Assembly: GCA_034434015.1 (NCBI GenBank)
Contig: DAOUAB010000090.1
Coordinates: 1-18,152, forward strand
DNA length: 18,152 nucleotides
Source of the DNA: SpSt-583 sp034434015
GTDB taxonomy: Bacteria; Chloroflexota; Anaerolineae; Anaerolineales; UBA6663
Reading direction: 5' to 3'
Position numbers and translations under genes: made by a program. The notes under the pieces were generated by a model, which worked only from the letters and a program-made list of their open reading frames with translations, had not been told where the DNA came from and did no database searches. Of the stretch, positions 13,524 to 18,152 are shown piece after piece; position 1 is the stretch's first letter; every line of letters begins with the position of its first letter.

Positions 13524-14951
13524 ATGTCACTGCGCCGCCCGGCTGCCGCCCGCTGGCCCGGCCGGCTCCTCCTGGGAGTCGCCGGCCTGGCCGTCGGCCT
13601 GGGAGTCATGGGTTACCTCTCCCGGCCACGCCTGGTCAGCCAATCCCCGCCCGCCGACGCCCGCGACGTCTCGCCCCGCGCTCGCCTGAGCCTCACCTTC
13701 GACCGCCCCATGCAGGCCGCCTCGGTGGAGGCCGCCCTTCAGATTCAGCCGGCGCTCCCCGGCGCTTTCACCTGGGACGCCAGCGGGCAGACGCTGACGT
13801 TCACGCCGCAGCAACCCTGGCCGCTGTCCAGCCCGGTCACCGTCAGCCTGGCCGGCGGCCGCAGCCAGGCGGGCCTGCCCCTGCTCGAGCGCCATGCCTG
13901 GACCTTCACCATCGGCCTGGAACGCATCGTCTTCATCAACGCCGCCGGGGAACTGGCCAGCCTCTCCATCGTCGAGGGCGCCGCGCCCCTGACGCTCACC
14001 CACACGCCCTACGGCGTGGCCGGCTTCGCCCTGCGCCCGGATGGCGCCCAGATCGTCTATGCGGAGCGCCGCGCCGACGGCGGCGCCGATCTGCGCGCCA
14101 TCGCGCCGGACGGCTCCGGCGCGGCCGGCGTGCTGGACTGCCCGGACGCCGCCTGCCTCGCCCCGGATTTCTCCGCCGACGGGCGGCGCCTGGTGTATGA
14201 GCGTCAGAGGCCGATCCCGGGGGCGGCCGGCGCCACGGCCTTCGGCGACCCGCGCGTGCACCTGTTCGACCTCGCCTCCGGGACCGACCGCGTCCTGGGC
14301 GACCCGTCCAACCCGGCGCGCGCGCCGCGCTGGACGCCGGACGGCCGGGTGAGCTTCTACGACGCCGCGCGCCAGGCCGTGGTCGTGCTGGACGCCGACA
14401 GCGGCGCGGCCACCTACATCCCGTCCACATCAGGCGAGGCCGGCACCTTCTCGCCCGATGGGCGGTCGTATGTCTACCCGGAGATTACGTTTCTCGAAAA
14501 CAGCATCACGCTCACGGCCTCCCTGGCCCTGACCGAGAACGTGCCCGTGGTCGTCGCCGGCTTCTACAGCCACCTGCTGAGCGTGGACATCGCCACCAAC
14601 GCCGTGCAGAACCTGTCCGGCGCGGGAGTTGTGGAAGACGCCTCTCCGGTGTATTCTGTGCGCGGGGACTGGCTGGCCTTCGGGCGCAAGGCGCTGAGCG
14701 AGGCGGGCTGGACGCCGGGCCGCCAGCTATGGCAGATGCGCCCGGACGGCTCGGCGGCGCGCCCGCTGACCGACGCGCCGCTCTACAATCACAGCGCCTT
14801 TGCCTGGAGCCCGGACGATCAGCATCTGGTCTTCATGCGTTTCAACGCGACGGACCCAACCGAGCCGGCCGAGATCTGGCTCATCAACGCCGACGGCGCC
14901 GGCGCCCGCCGGCTGGTGACCGGGGGACATTCGCCGGAGTGGCTGCCGTGA
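13524..14951 (+). CDS. Membrane-anchored Ig-like/TolB-type beta-propeller protein
   Basis: The product is 475 aa. An N-terminal signal anchor (about residues 14-32, RLLLGVAGLAVGLGVMGYL) should place the rest outside the membrane. Residues about 36-130 resemble the SbsA-type Ig-like domain (Big_5): SQSPPADARDVSPRARLSLT, the 'F-x-x-P-M' in FDRPMQAASV, and QTLTFTPQQPW. From about residue 135 a series of PD40/WD40-like blades follows, for example GFALRPDGAQIVYAER, APDFSADGRRLVYER, APRWTPDGRVSFYD, FAWSPDDQHLVFMRF, ending with IWLINADGAGARRLV and SPEWLP. Such proteins usually bind partners or ligands at the cell surface and have no catalytic residues. It overlaps the following redoxin gene by 4 nt (GTGA), implying co-expression. 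Confidence 0.88.
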   Translation: MSLRRPAAARWPGRLLLGVAGLAVGLGVMGYLSRPRLVSQSPPADARDVSPRARLSLTFDRPMQAASVEAALQIQPALPGAFTWDASGQTLTFTPQQPWPLSSPVTVSLAGGRSQAGLPLLERHAWTFTIGLERIVFINAAGELASLSIVEGAAPLTLTHTPYGVAGFALRPDGAQIVYAERRADGGADLRAIAPDGSGAAGVLDCPDAACLAPDFSADGRRLVYERQRPIPGAAGATAFGDPRVHLFDLASGTDRVLGDPSNPARAPRWTPDGRVSFYDAARQAVVVLDADSGAATYIPSTSGEAGTFSPDGRSYVYPEITFLENSITLTASLALTENVPVVVAGFYSHLLSVDIATNAVQNLSGAGVVEDASPVYSVRGDWLAFGRKALSEAGWTPGRQLWQMRPDGSAARPLTDAPLYNHSAFAWSPDDQHLVFMRFNATDPTEPAEIWLINADGAGARRLVTGGHSPEWLP

Positions 14952-15517
14952 GCGAACTGATCAACCGTTTCGCGCCCGATTTCTCGCTGCCGTCCGTCAA
15001 CGGCGGGCGCGTGAGCCTGTCCGACTTCCGCGGCTCGTTCGTGGTGCTCACCTTCTGGTCCGCCGAGTGCCCGTGGAGCCGCCGCGCCGACGTGCTGCTG
15101 GTCTACCGCGCCCTGAGCTGGGGCCCGCGCGGCGTGCAGATTGTGGGCATCGCCTCCAACGTCACCGAGACCGAGAACGAGATCGCGCACGAGATGGAGC
15201 GGCGCGGCGTGCGCTACCCGGTCCTGCTCGACCTTGACCAGAGCGCGGCCAACGCCTATCGGGCCCAGACCACGCCGCACTTCTTCGTGCTCGATAAGCG
15301 CGGCATCATCCGCTACACCGGCGCCCTGGACGACGCCACGTTTAAGCAGCCCCGCCCCAAGGTGCTCTATCTCGACCGCGCAGTGACGGCGCTGCTGGAG
15401 AACCGCACGCCCGACCCCCAGGTGACGTTGCCCTACGGCTGCGCCATCGTGCGCCAGGCCCCGTCCGAGGCCGATACCAGCCAATCCCCGGTCCCCACCA
15501 ACCCCACCAAGCCGTAG
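14948..15517 (+). CDS. Redoxin of the PRX_like1 (AhpC/TSA-related) group
   Basis: The product is 189 aa with a thioredoxin-like fold: FAPDFSLPSVNGGRVSLSDFRGS, then the active-site loop FWSAECPWSRR with Cys41. Next come GVQIVGIASNVTET and the cis-Pro segment TTPHFFVLDKRGIIRYTGALDD. A second Cys (Cys166) lies in PYGCAIVR, the position of the GC-x-I tail of PRX_like1 proteins. The CxxC resolving Cys is Ser44, so the enzyme has either a one-Cys mechanism or Cys41 resolved by Cys166. No signal peptide is present, so it is probably cytoplasmic despite the surface-type neighbour. GTG 14948 overlaps the upstream stop as GTGA and gives a typical family N-terminus; longer upstream frames encode unrelated sequence. 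Confidence 0.85.
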   Translation: MSELINRFAPDFSLPSVNGGRVSLSDFRGSFVVLTFWSAECPWSRRADVLLVYRALSWGPRGVQIVGIASNVTETENEIAHEMERRGVRYPVLLDLDQSAANAYRAQTTPHFFVLDKRGIIRYTGALDDATFKQPRPKVLYLDRAVTALLENRTPDPQVTLPYGCAIVRQAPSEADTSQSPVPTNPTKP

Positions 15518-15534
15518 CGGGTCGTTTCTCGAAT

Positions 15535-15607
15535 TTTGTGTAATTTCCCACCAGCCGGGGCGCACGGCCGTGCGCCCCAACGCTTTGACACAGACATCGG
15601 GATACGG
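15535..15607. repeat. Dispersed 73-bp repeat, copy 2 (intact palindrome)
   Basis: This is the ungapped partner of 5516-5588. Its core at 15557-15578 is a perfect 22-bp palindrome, while copy 1 has mismatches there. The flanks, TTTCCCACC on the left and the identical AACGCTTTGACACAG on the right, are conserved outside the palindrome. No flanking target duplication is evident. It resembles a REP/MITE-sized non-autonomous element. Confidence 0.85.
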
Positions 15608-15683
15608 CCGCGCCGCCGGCCCGGCAGCCATTTATTGTCGCGCTGCGGCCTGTCAAAAGTCACTGCCCTATCGGAAACAGGCG

Positions 15684-15692
15684 TGCTATACT
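15684..15692 (+). promoter_or_regulatory. Extended -10 promoter of the quality-control gene set
   Basis: TGCTATACT combines TGn with TATACT (15687-15692). No good -35 is seen, which is common for extended -10 promoters. The transcript would carry about 190 nt before the start codon at 15891. Confidence 0.55.
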
Positions 15693-15758
15693 GACGTTAC
15701 ATCGCCCATCCCGCGCTTAGTTGCTGCTCAACTCAAGCCAACGCAGCGAGGCTGGCGC

Positions 15759-15848
15759 ATGCCAAAGACGAACGTGAACTGGCCGATCGCGTCACCCGGC
15801 ACCACCGGGCGCGGTCGGCCTTGTGTTTTCGCCGGCCGGACGGGTTGA
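15759..15848 (+). CDS. Possible 29-aa leader ORF before the ybaK-type gene
   Basis: ATG 15759 is preceded by GAGG (15748-15751) at 7 nt and opens 29 codons ending at TGA 15846-15848, 42 nt before the ybaK-type start. The peptide begins MPKTNVNWPIASPG and later contains RPC. The downstream gene belongs to a family that clears mischarged tRNA, including Cys-tRNA(Pro) in some members, so a Pro/Cys-containing leader is suggestive, but it may be chance. No clear terminator follows. Confidence 0.25.
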   Translation: MPKTNVNWPIASPGTTGRGRPCVFAGRTG

Positions 15849-15890
15849 AGCGCCGCGTCCGCCCGGCCCTCTCTGCCTGCGGAGGACACC

Positions 15891-16373
15891 ATGGCTGCTT
15901 GTCTGGAACGACTGAAGTTCTACCTGCACGAGAACAAGGTCCCGTTCACGGTTCTGCCCCACCGCGAGGCGTTCACGGCCCAGAGTGTGGCGGCGGCCAT
16001 CCACGAAACCGGCGCGCACTTCGCGAAAGTCGTCATGGCGTGGGTGGATGGCAGGCTGATCATGCTGGCGCTGCCGGCCCCGGCCCACGTCGACTTCGAG
16101 CGGGTGGAGCAGATGCTGCACGCGCAGTACGCGCGCGTCGCGCGCGAGGAGGAGTTCAAGCACCTCTTCAAGGACTGCGACGTCGGCGCCATGCCGCCCT
16201 TCGGCCATCTGTACAACGTGCCGGTCTATCTGGACCGCACGCTGACCCAGGCGACGGAGATCGTCTTCAACGCCGGCACTCATCAGGACGCGCTCAAGCT
16301 GGCGCTGGCCGATTATCTGCGCCTGGAGACGCCGACCATCGTCGACTTCATCGTCCACCCCGTGTCGGCCTGA
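15891..16373 (+). CDS. YbaK/aminoacyl-tRNA deacylase family protein
   Basis: The product is 160 aa, the usual length for free-standing YbaK/ProX-type editing domains. These proteins hydrolyse mischarged aminoacyl-tRNAs, such as Cys- or Ala-tRNA(Pro), in trans. Landmarks are VPFTVLPHREAFTAQSVAAA, the conserved Lys in HFAKVVMAWVDG, DCDVGAMPPFG (the G-x-x-P-P/F-G loop) and the end segment EIVFNAGTHQDALKLALADYL. Which mischarged tRNA it edits cannot be read from sequence. GGAGG (15881-15885) is 5 nt before the ATG. It leads a run of tightly spaced genes: 13 nt to the next start, then a 4-nt overlap. Confidence 0.9.
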   Translation: MAACLERLKFYLHENKVPFTVLPHREAFTAQSVAAAIHETGAHFAKVVMAWVDGRLIMLALPAPAHVDFERVEQMLHAQYARVAREEEFKHLFKDCDVGAMPPFGHLYNVPVYLDRTLTQATEIVFNAGTHQDALKLALADYLRLETPTIVDFIVHPVSA

Positions 16374-16386
16374 GGGAGGCGTGCGG

Positions 16387-16872
16387 ATGGAGCTCAAACT
16401 CGTCGCGCTCACGAAGCCGGAGCCGGTCAATGTCATCCTCGGCCAGACCCACTTCATCAAATCGGTCGAGGACCTGCACGAGGCGCTGGTCAACGCCGTG
16501 CCCGGCATCCGCTTCGGGCTGGCCTTCTGCGAGGCGTCCGGCAAACGCCTGGTGCGCTGGACCGGCACCGACCCGGCCATGATCGAACTGGCCCGCCAGA
16601 ACGCGCTGGCGCTGGCCGCCGGGCACTGCTTCCTGATCTATCTGGCGGAAGGCTACTATCCCGTCAACGTCCTGAACGCCGTGAAAGCCGTGCCGGAGGT
16701 CTGCCGCGTCTTCTGCGCCACCGCCAATCCGGTGCAGGTGGTGTTGGCCGAGACCGACCAGGGCCGCGGCGTGCTGGGGGTGGTGGACGGCTTCCCGCCG
16801 CTGGGCGTGGAGGGCGACGACGACATCGCCTGGCGCAAGGGCTTCCTGCGCCAGATCGGCTACAAACTGTGA
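16387..16872 (+). CDS. Adenosine-specific kinase family protein (PF04008)
   Basis: The product is 161 aa. It matches the adenosine-specific kinase family, first characterised structurally in Pyrobaculum and common in archaea and thermophilic bacteria, along its full length. Landmarks are HFIKSVEDLHEALVNAVPG, FGLAFCEASGKRLVRWTGTD, AGHCFLIYL, YPVNVLNAVKAVPEVCR, FCATANPVQVV and the end QGRGVLGVVDGFPP followed by WRKGFLRQIGYKL. The proposed activity is phosphorylation of adenosine to AMP; physiological evidence for the family is thin. ATG 16387 is preceded by GGGAGG (16374-16379) at 7 nt; an in-frame GTG at 16381 is too close to that site. It overlaps the downstream methyltransferase gene by 4 nt. 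Confidence 0.92.
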   Translation: MELKLVALTKPEPVNVILGQTHFIKSVEDLHEALVNAVPGIRFGLAFCEASGKRLVRWTGTDPAMIELARQNALALAAGHCFLIYLAEGYYPVNVLNAVKAVPEVCRVFCATANPVQVVLAETDQGRGVLGVVDGFPPLGVEGDDDIAWRKGFLRQIGYKL

Positions 16873-17507
16873 GCGCGCGGCCGGAGCGTCAGGCCGGCCC
16901 GCCCTCCCACCGCCAGATCCGGGCCGACGTCCGCCGCGCCATGCAGGCCGTGCCGCGCGAGCGCTTCGTGCTGCCGGCCGACCAGGCCTTCGCCCAGGCC
17001 GATTGCGCCCTGCCGATCGGCTACGGCCAGACCATCTCGCAGCCGTCGCTCGTGGCGCGCATGACGGAACTGCTGGCGCTGCGGCCGGGCGACAAAGTCC
17101 TGGAGATCGGCACCGGCTCCGGCTATCAGACCGCCATCCTGGCGCAACTGGGCTACGCCGACGTGTACAGCGTCGAGATCATCCCCGAGCTGGCCCAGGC
17201 GGCGGCGGAGCGCCTGCGCGCGCTCGGCCTGACCGGCGTCCACCTCAAAGTCGGCGACGGATACTTCGGCTGGGATGAGCACGCGCCCTACGACGCCATC
17301 ATCGTCACGGCCGCGCCCGAGCGCGTCCCCCAGCCCCTGCTCGACCAGCTGGCCGACGGCGGGCGCCTGGTGGTGCCCGTCGGGCCGCGCTTCGCCTATC
17401 AGAGCCTGCGCCTGATCGTCCGCCACGGGGCCAGCTTCACGGTCACCAACGTCGTCGACGTCGCCTTTGTGCCGCTCATCCACCCGCCCGAACCTGATCC
17501 GGACTAG
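16869..17507 (+). CDS. pcm: Protein-L-isoaspartate O-methyltransferase
   Basis: The product is 212 aa, normal for the family. It methylates isoaspartyl residues formed by protein ageing, using S-adenosylmethionine, to start their repair. The N-terminal segment VPRERFVLPADQAFAQADCALPIGYGQTISQP is diagnostic for PCMT, followed by SAM motif I VLEIGTGSGYQTAIL, an acidic post-motif strand VYSVEII and APYDAIIVTAAPERVPQPLLDQLADGGRLVVPVG. The start is GTG 16869, which overlaps the upstream TGA as GTGA, so translation is probably coupled to the adenosine kinase-like gene. An alternative internal start would remove part of the substrate loop. Confidence 0.94.
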   Translation: MSARPERQAGPPSHRQIRADVRRAMQAVPRERFVLPADQAFAQADCALPIGYGQTISQPSLVARMTELLALRPGDKVLEIGTGSGYQTAILAQLGYADVYSVEIIPELAQAAAERLRALGLTGVHLKVGDGYFGWDEHAPYDAIIVTAAPERVPQPLLDQLADGGRLVVPVGPRFAYQSLRLIVRHGASFTVTNVVDVAFVPLIHPPEPDPD

Positions 17508-17518
17508 CCGGCGGCCGC

Positions 17519-17567
17519 CGTCTTTCGTCCGTCGTCTGCCATCGGCCATCTGTTGTCTGTCGTCTGA
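17519..17567 (+). repeat. Seven-unit heptamer array upstream of the baeRF gene
   Basis: Seven consecutive, perfectly phased 7-nt units fit YRTCNNN, for example CGTCCGT and CATCGGC. The array starts 12 nt after the pcm stop and ends just at GGAG (17568-17571), the Shine-Dalgarno of the next gene. It is the longest and best-phased of the heptamer arrays in the window. Confidence 0.8.
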
Positions 17568-17576
17568 GGAGCAACC

Positions 17577-18152
17577 ATGAACCGCCTGTCCCCTGAAGAA
17601 CTGCGCGCATTAGTGGACGTCCACAACGATCTGTGCGTCTCGCTCTACATGCCCACGCATCGGACCGAGACCCGTCAGGACACCATCCGGCTGCGCAATT
17701 TCCTGCGCGAGGCGGAGCAGCGCCTGCTGGCGACCGGCGTGCGCGCGCCCGACGCGGATGCGCTCCTGGCCCCCGGCCACGCGCTGCTGGGCGACAGTTT
17801 CTTCTGGCGCCACGTCGACGATGGGCTGGCCCTCTTCCTGGCCCCGGAGTTTCAAAGGCACTACGCCCTGCCGCGCGCGTTCCCGGAGCGGCTGGTCATC
17901 GGGCGCCGCTTCCATATCAAACCTCTGCTCCCGCTGCTGGGCGAGGCCGGCGCCTTCTACGTCCTGGCCCTCAGCCAGAAGTCCGTCCGCCTGTGGTGGG
18001 GCAATCGTTTCGACCTGGAGCCGCTGCCGGCCGAAGGCCTGCCGCGCAGTCTGGCGGAGGCGCTGCAGTACGAGACGCCCGAACGCGCCGTCCGCTTCCG
18101 CACCGCCGAACCCGTCGGCCCGGGCCGCTGGTCGTCCATCGCCTACGGCAGC
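17577..18152 (+). CDS. baeRF-family (archaeo-eukaryotic release factor-like) protein, 3' end outside window
   Basis: The first 192 residues are visible and the frame runs off the right edge. It resembles bacterial members of the eRF1/archaeal release factor superfamily (baeRF, family 3-like). Landmarks are LCVSLYMPTHRTETRQDTIRLRN near the N-terminus, a helical LREAEQRLLATG, FWRHVDDGLALFLAPEF, VIGRRFHIKPLLPLL and FYVLALSQKSVRLWWGNR. Related proteins have been proposed to act in ribosome rescue or hibernation, but function is unproven. The catalytic GGQ-type motif, if any, would lie downstream and cannot be checked. GGAG (17568-17571) precedes the ATG by 5 nt. The gene follows pcm after a heptamer array. 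Confidence 0.82.
   Translation, partial: MNRLSPEELRALVDVHNDLCVSLYMPTHRTETRQDTIRLRNFLREAEQRLLATGVRAPDADALLAPGHALLGDSFFWRHVDDGLALFLAPEFQRHYALPRAFPERLVIGRRFHIKPLLPLLGEAGAFYVLALSQKSVRLWWGNRFDLEPLPAEGLPRSLAEALQYETPERAVRFRTAEPVGPGRWSSIAYGS

Larger units (their letters stand above)
15518..15890. other. Gene-poor spacer with repeat copy 2, a promoter and a possible leader ORF
   Basis: This 373-nt gap contains repeat copy 2 (15535-15607), an extended -10 promoter (15684-15692) and a 29-codon frame (15759-15848) before the ybaK-type gene. No terminator with a T-tract follows the redoxin. A longer in-frame extension of the 29-codon frame back to about 15570 runs through the repeat and has no coding character. 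Confidence 0.5.

Noticed and set aside
13064..14200. A 378-codon + strand frame covering the small hypothetical gene and the TolB-like gene
   Set aside because: Arg/Pro/Ala-rich shadow; the overlapping frames with Ig-like and PD40 motifs are clearly the real ones.
14729..14947. An upstream extension of the redoxin frame inside the TolB-like gene
   Set aside because: The added residues have no family similarity; the GTG 14948 start with GTGA overlap fits the redoxin N-terminus.
15570..15758. An upstream extension of the 29-codon leader frame through the dispersed repeat
   Set aside because: It begins within repeat copy 2 and upstream of the promoter; there is no ribosome site and no coding character.

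Overview
The window reads as GC-rich chromosomal DNA (by eye about two thirds G+C or more) from a free-living bacterium. Gene families and layout fit Chloroflexota best (Anaerolineae-like), but this is an inference from gene content, not a measured placement. Every gene I can support is on the + strand. There are no tRNA or rRNA genes, no transposase, no CRISPR array and no phage genes.

Layout. (1) 1-940: the end of an unidentified gene and a NERD-like membrane-anchored hypothetical protein. (2) 1004-5439: a surface-glycan run of rmlD, two GT2 glycosyltransferases, rnhB (RNase HII) and a GT4 glycosyltransferase. (3) 5440-7200: a gene-poor spacer holding a dispersed repeat, then an alpha/beta hydrolase-TetR operon behind a consensus promoter buried in a large AT-rich operator. 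(4) 7234-11719: polysaccharide export and chain-length control (two Wzz-like proteins, a CpsD-type tyrosine kinase) followed by rmlA and rmlB. With rmlD this gives three of the four dTDP-L-rhamnose genes; rmlC is not in the window. (5) 11739-13014: citrate synthase behind a strong promoter, a 15-codon leader ORF and an intrinsic terminator, which looks like an attenuator. (6) 13137-15517: a small hypothetical protein, a membrane-anchored Ig-like/TolB beta-propeller protein and a redoxin. (7) 15518-18152: a spacer with the second copy of the dispersed repeat, then a quality-control set: YbaK-type tRNA deacylase, adenosine-specific kinase, protein-L-isoaspartate methyltransferase and a baeRF (release-factor-like) protein cut by the window end.

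Three non-coding themes deserve attention. First, four start codons sit exactly 7 nt after a -10 hexamer, so their transcripts should be leaderless. Second, many short intergenic gaps are built from degenerate tandem heptamers with the core RTC every 7 nt, resembling cyanobacterial STRR repeats; some arrays overlap stop and start codons. Third, there are two strong candidate regulatory devices: the citrate synthase leader/terminator and the TetR operator. I found no clearly new multi-gene defence or mobile system; the best candidates for something undescribed are the citrate synthase attenuator and the heptamer arrays.
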